Positions 7,408 through 19,724 of a DNA stretch of 64,000 nt are shown piece after piece (position 1 is the stretch's first letter; each line of letters opens with the position of its first letter). This stretch comes from Acidobacteriota bacterium. GTDB lineage: Bacteria; Acidobacteriota; Thermoanaerobaculia; UBA5066. Made by a program: the position numbers and the translations under genes. The stretch covers positions 62,001 through 126,000 of the forward strand of contig RHKY01000003.1 of NCBI GenBank assembly GCA_008363385.1, read 5' to 3'. The notes below the pieces were generated by a model. That model did no database searches. It worked only from the letters and a program-made list of their open reading frames with translations, and was not told the origin of the DNA.

Positions 7408-9782
7408 TCGAACCTCCGCGAGGGGAAGCGGCGGACGCGGCCGTCGCGGGCGGCGAAGACGACGAAGAGCTCGTGGACGCCCCTGTCGCCCGGCTGGAAG
7501 TCGAAGCGTGCCTCGTACCCCGAGGCGCTCGTGTCGCCCGTCTCCGGGAGGACGCGCGCGACGTCAGGCCGCGGCACGCGCTGGAACGAGGCCGGAGCCC
7601 GGGCCTCGCCGTCCACCACGATCGTCACCGTCAGGTCCTCTCCCGGCACGCGCGCCCACCCCCGGACGAGGAGCGTCCCCTTGACCTCCCCGTCCGGAGC
7701 GGGCTCGTCGATCGACCCGATCAGCGAGAGGTCGTCCGCCCGGAGGCCGGGCCCCGTCACGTCCTCCCCGGGAGCCCGGATCCACGGGAGGGGGCCGAGC
7801 GACCTGGCGTCCGGCTCCGTCCGCGTCACGGCGTAGAGGTCGTTCCGGCGCCGGCCGTCGAACCGGCCGACGAAGCGGAGGCGTCCGGACTCCATCCCCC
7901 GGAGAAGGAAGTCGCGCCAGGCGGGCCGGTCCCGCGGGTCGATCCGCCCGTCGTGGAGGGCCAGGTACGAGGCCGGGATCGACTCGAGGAGGTCGAGGGT
8001 CTCGTCGGGGATCGGGCGCCTCGCCGTCAGCTCCTCGAGCCGCGCGACCGCGGGAGGGACGAACCCGGACACGGCGTTCACGAGCGGCTTCTGGTGGTCG
8101 GCCGCGCGCAGCATCGCCTCGTACGGCACCGGGGGCACCGGCGGCAGGTGGACGAGCCCCCCCCGCATCGGCGTCCGGGCGAGGAACAGCGTCAGCTCGT
8201 CCGGGTCGACCGCGCCGCGCATCAGGTCGAGCGGGGCGGCGCGGTCCTCGAGGAGGAGGAGGAGGGAGACGGCCGAGAGGAGGCCCGGCCGGAGCCACCG
8301 CCGCGCGGGCCAGCGCTGGGCGGCAGCGCTCGCCAGGAGGAGCGCGCCGAGGCCGGCCAGGACCGCCAGGCCCAGGTCGGCCATCATGGCCCACCGCGCC
8401 GGTACGCGGATGCTCCGGAACGGCGGGAGGGCCTCGAAGAGGACCCGGTGGAACGGCGTCCTCATCCCGAGAGACCCGAGGAATCCGGTGACGAGGAAGA
8501 CGAGTCCGATCCCGAACGCGTCGGGACGGCCCGGCCCGCGGAGGCTGGCCGGGAGATTCGGCGCCCGGGCGAAGGAGAAGGCCCGCGGCCACGCGAGGGA
8601 CCACCGGAGAAGGAGCGCCGCGCAGAGAACGGCGAGGCCGCGCGACGGGTCGGTCGCCTTGAAGACGAGCGCCTCGCCCAGGTGGACGCGGAGGCCCGAA
8701 GGGGCCGAGGCCAGGAGAGCGATCGTCCCGGCGGCCACCGAGACGGCGTCGAGGAAGAGGAGGAGGCCGCGGCGGCGGCCGCCCGGTTCGTCGGGAGGGG
8801 CGGCCGGAGCGGCCGGCGCAGGGCGGGCGAGGAGCAGCGCCGCCAGCGAGAGGAGGAGGAGGAGGAGGCCGGGGAAGAGCGCCAGCTCGCCGGGGGCCGG
8901 GTGCTCGCCGAACCCGCTCCAGAGGCGGTTTCTCGGGTCCGCGGTGAGCCAGTGCCCCAGGCCGGCGGAGAAGGCCGCCGCGTCCTCGGGAGTCCGGACG
9001 AACCCGTAGAGCCGGGCCGCCTCGCGGTAAGGGAGGAGGAACGGCAGAAGGCCGAGCCCCGCGGCGCCGAGGGCCACGGCGCCCCGCCGGAGGAAGGCGC
9101 GGTCCCGCTCGACGCCCTGCCGGAAGGCGAGCAGGACCCCCGACAGGGCGAGCGGGACCGCCGAGAGGACCAGCCAGTGGATGCAGGTCAGCCCGTTCAT
9201 CAGGAACGCCACGGAGAGCCACGCGGCCCTCTTCCACGTCCGGGCCCGGACGAAGAGGACGAGCGCTTCCAGGAGGAGCGGGACCCAGCCGGCGGACGTG
9301 TAGTTCACGTGGGAGATGTGCTGGAAGCGGTAGGGGACGAACGCGAACCCGATCCCCGCGACCCACCCCGCCCCGGTGGAGCCCGTCAGCGTCCGGGCGA
9401 GCCGGAAGGCGCCGTAGCCCGACAGGGCGTATCCGAGGAGCATCGCCAGTCCGTGGACCGTCAGCGGCCGGACGCCGGCGGCGAAGAGCGGGAACAACGG
9501 GAGCGCGATGCCGTAGTTGTGCTCGCTGAACGCGAGGCTGTGGGAGAGGGGGAAGAAGACGTTGCCGTGGAAGAGGTTCAGCGGGTCCGTGAACGTCTGG
9601 TGCCAGTCCCACCAGAGGATCCAGGAGTTCAGGTAAGGGTCGCCCGCGTCCGGCGTGGCGTCCCGGATCTGCGCCGCCCAGGGCCACGTCATGAGAGCCG
9701 TCAGGATGCAGAAGCCGGCGAAGACGGCCGGCTCCCGCAGCCAGCGGGCCGGCTGGCTCGTCGAGGTCGAAGGGGACGGCAC
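7395..9782 (-). CDS. Large multi-membrane glycosyltransferase/YfhO-like protein with C-terminal GWA/RPDV module
   Basis: A 795-residue protein whose GTG start (9780-9782) lies 39 bp from the divergent gene at 9822. After a first helix (FCILTALMTWPWA) comes an aromatic, acidic external loop (DAGDPYLNSWILWWDWHQ), then many helices to about residue 530. A soluble region follows and the protein ends in the ~112-residue module (LLVRGWARVPGEDLTV, RVPRPDVARVLP, RFEWSP). The topology matches YfhO/GT39-like membrane transferases acting on lipid-linked sugars. It is first in the minus-strand operon with the UbiA protein and two relatives. The exact reaction is not deducible. Confidence 0.65.
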   Translation of the reverse strand: MPSPSTSTSQPARWLREPAVFAGFCILTALMTWPWAAQIRDATPDAGDPYLNSWILWWDWHQTFTDPLNLFHGNVFFPLSHSLAFSEHNYGIALPLFPLFAAGVRPLTVHGLAMLLGYALSGYGAFRLARTLTGSTGAGWVAGIGFAFVPYRFQHISHVNYTSAGWVPLLLEALVLFVRARTWKRAAWLSVAFLMNGLTCIHWLVLSAVPLALSGVLLAFRQGVERDRAFLRRGAVALGAAGLGLLPFLLPYREAARLYGFVRTPEDAAAFSAGLGHWLTADPRNRLWSGFGEHPAPGELALFPGLLLLLLSLAALLLARPAPAAPAAPPDEPGGRRRGLLLFLDAVSVAAGTIALLASAPSGLRVHLGEALVFKATDPSRGLAVLCAALLLRWSLAWPRAFSFARAPNLPASLRGPGRPDAFGIGLVFLVTGFLGSLGMRTPFHRVLFEALPPFRSIRVPARWAMMADLGLAVLAGLGALLLASAAAQRWPARRWLRPGLLSAVSLLLLLEDRAAPLDLMRGAVDPDELTLFLARTPMRGGLVHLPPVPPVPYEAMLRAADHQKPLVNAVSGFVPPAVARLEELTARRPIPDETLDLLESIPASYLALHDGRIDPRDRPAWRDFLLRGMESGRLRFVGRFDGRRRNDLYAVTRTEPDARSLGPLPWIRAPGEDVTGPGLRADDLSLIGSIDEPAPDGEVKGTLLVRGWARVPGEDLTVTIVVDGEARAPASFQRVPRPDVARVLPETGDTSASGYEARFDFQPGDRGVHELFVVFAARDGRVRRFPSRRFEWSP

Positions 9783-9791
9783 GGAGCGGAT

Positions 9792-9797
9792 GATAAT
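9792..9797 (+). promoter_or_regulatory. Candidate -10 element (GATAAT) for the gene at 9822
   Basis: GATAAT lies 24 bp before the ATG in the 39-bp divergent gap. No convincing -35 was found at 16-18 bp spacing, so this is a tentative call. Confidence 0.3.
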
Positions 9798-9821
9798 CAG
9801 CGCCCGGTTTTCGACGCCCGC

Positions 9822-10625
9822 ATGGCCTCGCGATCTCCGCTCCGACCGCTCCTCGTCCGCGCGCTCGTCCTCGGGGCGGCGGCGGCCGGCCTCGTGAGGG
9901 CCGTCCTGGCGGTCCCGGGCCCGCTGAGGAGGGTCGTGGAGGGCTTCGGCGCCTCGACCGTCGAAGCGAGGCGGCGGACGTACGGCGACGCCTACACCGG
10001 CGCCGTCGACGTCCTCCGCGCGGGGATCCCGCCGGGCGGCGGCTACCTGGCCATGGCCAGCTGCGAGCCCGGCTGCGAGTACTGGCTCCGGTACGACCTC
10101 TCGCCCCGCCGCATGAGGCTCCTGGACCGGCGCCGGACGAGGGACCCCGGGATCCTCCGGGACGCGGCGGCCGCCGAGCCCGGAGCCCGTCTCCTGCTGG
10201 TGGAGTCGCCCGACGGTCCCCCGCGGACGACGACCCTCGGGGCGCTCTGGGGCGAGGCGCCGCTTCTCCCCGAGGACCTCCGCGACGAGGGGCTCGTCGT
10301 CGCGGTGGACACGCCGGTCGACGGGGCGTCCTCCTCCGACCCGCTCCTCGTCGAGGGGTGGTGCCAGGAGCCCGGCGAGAGGCCCTGCGCGGCCGTGAGC
10401 CTCTGGCTGGACGGGCTGCCCGCGACGGTCGCGAGCTTCGAACGCTATCCCCGCCCGGACGTGGCCAGAGTCCTTCCGGAGATGGGATCGTGCGAGCGGG
10501 CGGGGTACCGGGCGCGCCTCTACAAGCCGCGTCCGGGGGCGGAGACGAGCCGGCTCTACGCCGTCTTCGTCACCGCCGACGGCCGCTGGAGGAAGGTGGG
10601 GCCCGTCGAGGTGCGGTGGCGGTGA
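9822..10625 (+). CDS. Single-span membrane protein carrying the shared GWA/RPDV module
   Basis: A 267-residue protein starting at ATG 9822. One hydrophobic segment (residues ~8-30) is followed by a ~120-residue domain with a SCEPGCEYW segment, then the ~108-residue module found in the three neighbouring transferases (LLVEGWCQEPGE, RYPRPDVARVLP, GYRARLY, VEVRWR). Here the module is present without the multi-helix catalytic domain, which makes it a useful reference for the module's boundaries. A GATAAT hexamer at 9792-9797 is a possible -10 element. The 3' end overlaps the following membrane protein by 4 nt (GTGA). It is probably an accessory of the glycan locus; function unknown. Confidence 0.7.
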   Translation: MASRSPLRPLLVRALVLGAAAAGLVRAVLAVPGPLRRVVEGFGASTVEARRRTYGDAYTGAVDVLRAGIPPGGGYLAMASCEPGCEYWLRYDLSPRRMRLLDRRRTRDPGILRDAAAAEPGARLLLVESPDGPPRTTTLGALWGEAPLLPEDLRDEGLVVAVDTPVDGASSSDPLLVEGWCQEPGERPCAAVSLWLDGLPATVASFERYPRPDVARVLPEMGSCERAGYRARLYKPRPGAETSRLYAVFVTADGRWRKVGPVEVRWR

Positions 10626-12030
10626 CGGACGCCGCGCTGAGGCTCCTCCTGGCCGGAGCCAACGTTGCCCTCGTGACGGCGAGCGGAGCCGCCCTCGCCT
10701 CGCTGGCGGGGGCGTCGCGGCGGTTCCGCCCGGCCGAGCGGCTCGGCCTCGGGTACCTCGCGGGGAGCGCGTGGGCCGGGGTCGCGGCGTTCCTCGTCTC
10801 GCTCGGGACGGGCGCCCCGCTCGTGCGGTCGCTCTTCCTGCCGGTCCTCGCCCTGCCGCTCGTCCTCCTCGCCCTGCGGCGCGCCCGCCTCGCGCGGGAT
10901 CGCTCGCAGGTTCCCGTCCTCCCTCCCGGCGCCGCGCCGCGCCTCCTCCGAGGGCTCGCCGTCCTGGTCGGCTCCGGGGTCTGTGCGGTCGTCCTCCTCG
11001 ACGCCGTCTCCTGCGTGGCCTCGGACTTCGACGGCCGGATGACGTGGCTGCCGCTCGCGCGGTACGTGCGGCAGGAGAGGAGCGTGCTCCCGTCGGCGCT
11101 CACCGACGCGACCTGGGAGGTCTCGCACCCCCGCTACCCGCCGCTCGTCCCCCTCCTCCTCGTGTCGGCCCAGGAGGTCCTCGACGTGGACCCCCTCGAC
11201 GAGCGGTTCCCGCGGAGCGTCCACGCCGCCTTCCTGCCCGCTTACCTCCTCGTCCTCTCGGGCCTCGCGCGCCGGCTGGCCGGCGTCCGGGCGTCCGCCG
11301 TCGCGGTCGTCCTCGCCTCGACCACCTTCGCGCTGACGTTCGAGAACCACGGCGGGCCCATGGGGTCCTACTCGGACTTCCCCCTCGCCGCGTTCGCCGG
11401 GGCCGGCGGCGTGCTCCTCCTCCTGGCCCGGGGGCGGGACGCCCTGGTGGGCGGGCTCCTCCTCTCGGCCGCCGTCCTGACCAAGAACGAGGGGGCGGTC
11501 CTGGCCCTCGGGGCGGTCGCCGTCTGCCTCGCCGCGGGCCTCCTCCGCCGTCGGCTCACGATCGGAGCCCGCCTCGCCCCGGCGCTCGTCGCGGCCGCCT
11601 GTCTCGTCCCGGCGCTCGCGGGGCTCTCCCTGTGGAAGTCGAGGATCCCGAACCGGAGCGACGAGGCCTACCTCGCGTCGGGGAAGCCGCTTCCTCCCGC
11701 CGCCGAGGTCGTCTCGCGCCTGAAGGGCGCCGCCCCCGTCGTCGCCGCGAAGACCTTCTCGCCGCGGGAGTGGGGCCCGACGACGCCGCTCGTCGCCGTC
11801 CTCCTCCTCCTCGCCCCGTTCGGCCCGCGGAGGCCGCACCTCCGTCTCCTCCTCGCCCTCGCCTCGCTCCCGCCGCTCCTCGGCCTCGCGGCGTACGGAC
11901 TGCACTACGACCCGGCGGAGCTCGCCCGCGTCACCTGGAGCCGGCTCCTGACGCAGGCGTCCCTCCCGGCGCTCGTCGTCCTCGCCCTCCTCGCGCGCGA
12001 GGGGCTCGTCCCGACGCGACGGCCGTCGGG

Positions 12031-12034
<4 letters not shown>
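10622..12034 (+). CDS. Multi-membrane glycosyltransferase-like protein (GT39/ArnT-like topology)
   Basis: A 470-residue integral membrane protein with ~10-11 helices, starting with the GTG that overlaps the preceding stop (GTGA, 10622-10625). The loop SHPRYPPLVPLLL after an early helix resembles the substrate-loop region of dolichyl-phosphate-mannose-protein mannosyltransferase-like enzymes, and a later segment reads SAAVLTKNEGAV, a 'KNEG'-type motif common in these proteins. Unlike its neighbours it has no soluble C-terminal module; its one-span partner upstream carries that module as a separate polypeptide. Its stop shares the palindrome CTAG (12031-12034) with the convergent ATPase gene. 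Confidence 0.65.
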
Positions 12035-13602
<1,568 letters not shown>

Positions 13603-13711
13603 CGCGCCTCCTCGTGTCTCTCCCTCTACGGCCGCCCGCGCGGGCCGGACGTGGACCCGCGGGAGAGGGGAGCCGGCCCGGAGTATGCCGAAGGCGGCGG
13701 GCGGGGCGGCG

Positions 13712-14143
13712 TCAGCCCCGCGGGGCAGGGGCGGCGGGCGGAGGCGCGGGCGTGGCCGGCGGCGCGGACGGAGCCGGGGGGGCGGTCTCGGCCACGCGGA
13801 GGCTCAGGGCGAGCCCGGAGCCGCCGGTCCCCGCGTACCGGAGGACGACGTGGTCGCCGGGCCTGAGGTCGGCGATCGTGGCGGCCCGCTTCCCCTTCAC
13901 CACCTGCGTCGACTCGCCGACCAGGACGGTCGCCGTCTCGGCGGGGGCCGGCGTCCCGTTCTTCCGGGTCGTCACAGACTCGCGGACGACCACCGTCCCG
14001 CGGGAGGCGTTGACCGAGACGATCGACCCGACGATCGTCCGGGTCGGGACGGGGCTCGGCCGCGCCGCGGCCTGAGGCTCCGGGCCGAGCGCCAGGACGG
14101 GCGCGGACGAGAGGAGGAGCGAGAGGAGCGCCGGCCGGAACAT
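13712..14143 (-). CDS. Small exported protein with DUF5666-like beta domain
   Basis: A 143-residue protein. The start at 14143 was chosen because it gives a clean signal peptide (MFRPALLSLLLSSAPVLALG); a longer start at 14242 would bury that signal. Residues ~35-110 form a beta-rich domain with IVGSIVSVNASRGTVVV and TIADLRPGDHVVLRYAG, the pattern of DUF5666/OB-like periplasmic domains. The tail is a Pro/Ala-rich low-complexity stretch. It lies 107 bp downstream of the response regulator in the same orientation and may belong to the same unit or be a target of it. Function unknown. Confidence 0.65.
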   Translation of the reverse strand: MFRPALLSLLLSSAPVLALGPEPQAAARPSPVPTRTIVGSIVSVNASRGTVVVRESVTTRKNGTPAPAETATVLVGESTQVVKGKRAATIADLRPGDHVVLRYAGTGGSGLALSLRVAETAPPAPSAPPATPAPPPAAPAPRG

Positions 14144-14250
14144 CCCGACAGGTCCGGGAAGCACGCCCCGTGCCCGCATCGGGGCCCGGGAAACGACGCC
14201 GCCGTGCCCCATTCCGGGCAGGCTGGACCCCAAATCGGCCACCGGGCGCC

Positions 14251-15633
<1,383 letters not shown>

Positions 15634-15643
15634 CGCGGCCAGA

Positions 15644-17107
15644 TTACCCCGCCGGGCCGGGGGCGGCGCTCGCCAGGGGCAGGCGGAGGACGAAGCGCGC
15701 CCCGGGGCCGTCGGTGCGGTTCGAAGCCTCCACGCGGCCGCCGTGCTCCTCGACGATCCGCTTGACCATCGCCAGGCCGAGGCCGACGCCCCCCTCGCGG
15801 CGGGAGAAGTACGGCTCGAAGAGGCGCGCGGCGTCGGCCGGCTCCAGGCCCGGCCCCTCGTCCTCCACGGAGAGCCGCGCCCCCGCGGGGGCGCCGCCTT
15901 CGGCCACCTCGCGGCAGAGCGTGACGGTCACGGTCCCCCCGGTCCGCTCCATCGCCTGGATCGCGTTCTGCAAGAGGTTCCAGACGGAGGACTTCAGGAG
16001 CGAGCCGTCGGCGTAGAGGGGCGGGAGCCCGGGCTCGGCCTCGTAGCGGACCGTCACGCGGCTCCGCTCGGCCGTCTCGGCCAGGTCGTCCACCGTCGCC
16101 CGGACCACCTCGCCGAGGTCCACGCGCGAGAGCGTGAGGGAGAGCGGGCGCCCGTAGGAGAGGAAGTTGTTGATCAGCGTCGCGAGCCGTCCGATCTCGC
16201 CGCGGAGCGCCTCGATCCGCGCGGCCTGCTCGGCGGCCGCGGCCTCGTCGGCCGGCCGGTGGCGGCGCTTCAGGACGTCCAGGCCGAGGGAGAGGGCGTT
16301 CAGCGGGTTCTTGATCTCGTGGGCCAGGCCCGAGGCCAGGTGCCCGATCTCGGCCCGCTTCTCGGCGGCGGACAGGCGCGCCTCGAGCCCCTGCCGCTCG
16401 AGCAGGGACTCGGTCATCCGGTTGAACGCACCGGCCAGCCTCCCGATCTCGTCCTCGCGGTCGACGGGGACCCGGACGAGGAGGTCGCCCCCGGCCACCT
16501 TCGCCGCGGCCTCGGCGAGGTCCGCCAGCGGGCGCGTGGCGTTCCGCGTCAGGACGAGGATGAAGGCCAGGCCCAGCGCGAAGACGCCGACCAGCGCGTA
16601 GAGCCGGCGCTTGAAGTTGTCGGCGAGCTGCGCGTCGATGTTCTGGAGCGAGTAGGCGATGCGCACCCAGCCGAAGAACCTCCCGTCGACGACGAGGGGG
16701 ACCTGCAGGACGGAGGTCGGCTCCCCCTCGGCCACCGTCCCGGAGATGACGACGTCCCTCATCGGGGCCGAGCGCGCCCGCTTCCGCCCGGCGGGGGCGG
16801 GGGGCGCGGGGAAGGGGCGCCCCGCCTCGGTCACCTGGATGTCGCGCAGCCCCTTGGCCTGGAGCTGGACGCGGTAGTCCTCGAGGACCCTGGGGTCCTT
16901 CCACCCCTCGGTCCCCATCTGCGTGGCGGCCACCTCGATCGCCTTGGCGAGCGTCTGGTACGACTCGTCGGCCTCGTGGATCGTCTCGTCGCGGGTCCGG
17001 AAGTAGAGGAGGGCCTGGGCCGCGGCGGCCAGGACGAGGATCGCGGTCACGCTCAGCGTCAGCCGCGTGGAGAGCCTGAGGCGGCGGAAGGGGCTCGGGA
17101 TCCTCAT
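15644..17107 (-). CDS. Membrane sensor histidine kinase
   Basis: A 487-residue kinase. TM1 lies at ~18-38, an extracytoplasmic sensor region at ~39-165, TM2 at ~170-190 and HAMP at ~190-245. The HisKA domain has the phosphoacceptor H263 in GLAHEIKNPLNAL. The HATPase domain has the N box NLLQNAIQAME, the G1 motif DEGPGL, the F box LFEPYFSRR and the G2 motif GVGLGLAMVKRI. It is the cognate kinase of the NtrC-type regulator that follows at 10 bp. The sensor domain shows no recognisable PAS or Cache signature by eye. A YggT-like gene ends 43 bp upstream in the same direction. Confidence 0.93.
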   Translation of the reverse strand: MRIPSPFRRLRLSTRLTLSVTAILVLAAAAQALLYFRTRDETIHEADESYQTLAKAIEVAATQMGTEGWKDPRVLEDYRVQLQAKGLRDIQVTEAGRPFPAPPAPAGRKRARSAPMRDVVISGTVAEGEPTSVLQVPLVVDGRFFGWVRIAYSLQNIDAQLADNFKRRLYALVGVFALGLAFILVLTRNATRPLADLAEAAAKVAGGDLLVRVPVDREDEIGRLAGAFNRMTESLLERQGLEARLSAAEKRAEIGHLASGLAHEIKNPLNALSLGLDVLKRRHRPADEAAAAEQAARIEALRGEIGRLATLINNFLSYGRPLSLTLSRVDLGEVVRATVDDLAETAERSRVTVRYEAEPGLPPLYADGSLLKSSVWNLLQNAIQAMERTGGTVTVTLCREVAEGGAPAGARLSVEDEGPGLEPADAARLFEPYFSRREGGVGLGLAMVKRIVEEHGGRVEASNRTDGPGARFVLRLPLASAAPGPAG

Positions 17108-17150
17108 CTCTGGGCGGCGCTCTCCGCCGCGGAATCCTACGCCTCGCCCC

Positions 17151-17429
17151 TCAGCCGGACGCCAGGCGAGGGAGGACCAGGAGGAGAACCCAGACGAGGG
17201 CGACCAGCCCGATCGAGGCCCACCGGACCTGGTCGTCGGTGGCGCCTTCGGGGAGGAACCGGCGGACCGGACGCGTCACCGGCGAGGCCACCAGGGCGAA
17301 GAAGCCGCGGACCTTGGAGGCGGGGTCGCGGATCAGCCGGGCCACGAGGGCGTCGAGGAGGAGGTACGAGATCGTCATGAAGCAGACGAAGCGCCCGAGG
17401 AGGAGGAGCTTCGGGGTCATGTCGTCCAT
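17151..17429 (-). CDS. Small YggT-like integral membrane protein
   Basis: A 92-residue protein with two hydrophobic helices (residues ~5-25 and ~70-90) and a basic loop between them (SPVTRPVRRFLPEG). The order of helix, SPVTRPVRRF-type loop and C-terminal helix is that of the YggT family, a poorly characterised membrane family linked to cell-division proteins and osmotic tolerance. The ATG at 17429 was preferred over an upstream in-frame start because the added N-terminus would be Pro/Arg-rich and unlike the family. It lies 43 bp upstream of the histidine kinase and may be co-transcribed. Confidence 0.6.
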   Translation of the reverse strand: MDDMTPKLLLLGRFVCFMTISYLLLDALVARLIRDPASKVRGFFALVASPVTRPVRRFLPEGATDDQVRWASIGLVALVWVLLLVLPRLASG

Positions 17430-17475
17430 CGCGCGGATGCTACGGGACTCCCGCCCGCTCCGTGGCGGGGGGGAA

Positions 17476-17505
17476 GGGGGGGCCCGCACGGACCCGGGCC
17501 CCCCC
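17476..17505 (-). terminator. Strong GC hairpin downstream of the symporter operon
   Basis: An 11-bp perfect stem (GGGGGGGCCCG paired with CGGGCCCCCCC) with an 8-nt loop begins 10 nt after the symporter stop. The minus-strand transcript continues into a pyrimidine-rich TTCCCCC. It very likely ends the porin-DUF4212-symporter transcript before the YggT gene. Confidence 0.7.
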
Positions 17506-17514
17506 GGACATGGA

Positions 17515-19428
17515 CTACCCCTCCGGGGCGAAGGAGACCCGGGCCTTCACCGCCTGGCCCGTCTTCGGGTACCGGACGCTCGTGACGAGGTCCTGGACCG
17601 ACTGGGACGGGGGGGCCGTGAGGAGCGAGACGACGATGGTGACGAGGAAGTTGAGCGGCACGCCGAAGACGCCGCACGCCACCGTCCCCGTCCCGAACCA
17701 GGAGACGCCGAAGAACCGGCTCCCGATCAGGTAGTACAGGGTGACGCCGAAGCCCGCGACCATCCCGGCGACGGCGCCGGGGCGGTTCGCCCGCTTCCAC
17801 CAGATGCCGAGGACGAGGACCGGGAAGAAGGAGGCGGCCGCGAGGCTGAAGGCCCAGGCCACCATCTCGACGATGATCCCGAGCCGCGCCGTCGCCACCC
17901 AGGCGGCGATCAGCGCCGTCACGACGAGGAGGACCTTCGTGATGACGAGCCGCTTCGTCAGGGAGGCCTTCGGGTTGATGACGTTGTAGTAGAGGTCGTG
18001 AGAGATCGCGTTGGAGATCGTCAGGAGGAGGCCGTCGGCGGTCGACAGCGCGGCCGCCAGGCCCCCGGCCATGACGAGGCCCGTGATGACGAACGGCAGC
18101 CCCGCGACCTCGGGCGTGGCCAGGACGACGAAGTCGGTCGACTTCACGACGAAGTCGGCGAACTGAACGACGCCGTCCCCCAGCTTGTCGACGACCTCGA
18201 AGAGCCCGGCCGGCGCCCAGAGCTTCACCCAGGCCGGCAGCTCGGAGAAGTTGCTGCCGACGAGGTTCGTGAAGACGGCGTTCCGGGCGAAGGCCGCGTA
18301 GGCCGGGGCCGTGATGTAGAGGAGCGCGATGAAGAAGAGCGACCAGCCGACGGACGTCCGGGCCTCCCTCACCGACGGCGTCGTGTAGTAGCGGGTCAGG
18401 ATGTGGGGGAGCCCCGCGGTGCCCACCATCAGGCAGAAGGTCAGCGCGAGGAAGTTCCACATCTTGTTCCCGGCCGGGACGCTCAGGTAGTTGCCGACCG
18501 TGGCCCCTTCCTTGGCGGGGGCCGTGGCGTTGGCGTCGACGGACTTCTTCTTGGCGGTCAGCTTCTCCTTGTCGGCGGGCGAGAGCCCCTCGGCCTTCAG
18601 CTGGGAGGCGATCTGGTCCGACTCCGCCTTCCAGGCCGCCCGGGTCGCCTTCTCCTGCGGGTCGTTCGTGATGGCGATCGCCTTGGCGTTGTTGCGCTGC
18701 AGGAGCTGCCCGTAGGTCAGCTGCGGGACCGGGACGCTGAACAGCTTGAACGAGAGGTAGACGACCGGGACGAGGTACGAGCAGATCAGGATGATGTACT
18801 GGGCGACCTGCGTCCACGTGACCGACTTCATGCCGCCGAGGACGGAGCAGAAGAGGACGCCGATCAGGCCGACGAAGCAGCCGATCTTGAAGTCGAGGCC
18901 GATGAAGCGGGAGACGATCAGCCCGACGCCGGTCACCTGCGCGATCAGGTAGGTGAACGAGCAGGCGATCGCCGCGATCACGCCGAGGATGCGGGCCGTG
19001 TTCCCCTCGTACCGGGCGCCGAGGAAGTCCGGGATCGTGTAGGCGCCGAACTGCCTCAGGTACGGCCCGAGGAGGACGGCCAGGAGGAGGTAGCCCCCCG
19101 TCCACCCCATGATGTAGGCCAGGCCCGCGAAGCCCTGGACCGAGAGCGTCCCCGCCATCGAGATGAACGAGGCGGCGGACATCCAGTCCGAGCCGGTGGC
19201 CATGCCGTTGTAGATGGCCGGGACGTTCCGGCCCGCGACGTAGTACTGGTCGGCGTTGGAGGTCCTCGTGATGATCCCGATCAGGATGTAGATCCCGAGC
19301 GAGAGGGCCATGAAGAGCCAGCCGATCCACCTGTTCGGCAGGTCGAAGACGGCCTCCCCGATCCCGATGAGGGCCGTCACGCCGAGGAACCCGAGGGTGT
19401 AGAGGGTGAAGATCTTCTTCAGGCTCAT
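17515..19428 (-). CDS. Sodium:solute symporter (SSS family, VC_2705/ActP-like), probable acetate uptake
   Basis: A 637-residue permease with ~13-14 helices. Family features include the sodium-site region NGMATGSDWMSAASFIS, GWTGGYLL after helix 3 and SAADG-like ALSTADGLLLTISNA. A hydrophilic insertion of ~90 residues, rich in Lys/Ala (residues ~225-320), interrupts the core; such insertions are known in the VC_2705-type branch that pairs with DUF4212 proteins. The DUF4212 subunit is encoded 13 bp upstream and acs lies 4 kb away with a shared upstream box. Acetate or a similar short organic acid is therefore the likely substrate. The substrate is inferred from context, not read from residues. 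Confidence 0.9.
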   Translation of the reverse strand: MSLKKIFTLYTLGFLGVTALIGIGEAVFDLPNRWIGWLFMALSLGIYILIGIITRTSNADQYYVAGRNVPAIYNGMATGSDWMSAASFISMAGTLSVQGFAGLAYIMGWTGGYLLLAVLLGPYLRQFGAYTIPDFLGARYEGNTARILGVIAAIACSFTYLIAQVTGVGLIVSRFIGLDFKIGCFVGLIGVLFCSVLGGMKSVTWTQVAQYIILICSYLVPVVYLSFKLFSVPVPQLTYGQLLQRNNAKAIAITNDPQEKATRAAWKAESDQIASQLKAEGLSPADKEKLTAKKKSVDANATAPAKEGATVGNYLSVPAGNKMWNFLALTFCLMVGTAGLPHILTRYYTTPSVREARTSVGWSLFFIALLYITAPAYAAFARNAVFTNLVGSNFSELPAWVKLWAPAGLFEVVDKLGDGVVQFADFVVKSTDFVVLATPEVAGLPFVITGLVMAGGLAAALSTADGLLLTISNAISHDLYYNVINPKASLTKRLVITKVLLVVTALIAAWVATARLGIIVEMVAWAFSLAAASFFPVLVLGIWWKRANRPGAVAGMVAGFGVTLYYLIGSRFFGVSWFGTGTVACGVFGVPLNFLVTIVVSLLTAPPSQSVQDLVTSVRYPKTGQAVKARVSFAPEG

Positions 19429-19441
19429 CGCGCGCTCCCTC

Positions 19442-19705
19442 TCACTCCTGGATCCCGAACTCGAGGTCCTTCTTGTTCATCAGCTTGGCGTAGAGCGCGA
19501 TCTCGAGGACGAAGACGATGATCGAGCCCTGCGCGGCGACGTAGTAGCCCATCGGGAAGCCGAGGATCGTGACCTTGTTGAGCGCCCCCGCGAAGAGGCC
19601 GCCGAGCAGGTACGTGACGACGAACCAGATCGCGAGAAGTGTGACGGTGAGCCGGAGGTTGTACTTCCAGTATTCCCGTTTCTGGAGCTCCGTGAGCTGT
19701 GCCAT
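19442..19705 (-). CDS. DUF4212 small subunit of the symporter
   Basis: An 87-residue protein with two hydrophobic helices (~20-42 and ~52-73) and the family start REYWKYNLRLT, plus GFPMGYYVAAQGS between the helices. DUF4212 proteins are encoded immediately upstream of VC_2705-type SSS permeases and act as a small accessory subunit, comparable in position to YjcH beside ActP. It lies 19 bp after the porin gene and 13 bp before the permease gene, so the three form one operon. Confidence 0.93.
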   Translation of the reverse strand: MAQLTELQKREYWKYNLRLTVTLLAIWFVVTYLLGGLFAGALNKVTILGFPMGYYVAAQGSIIVFVLEIALYAKLMNKKDLEFGIQE

Positions 19706-19724
19706 GCGTGCCCTCCCTCGCGCC

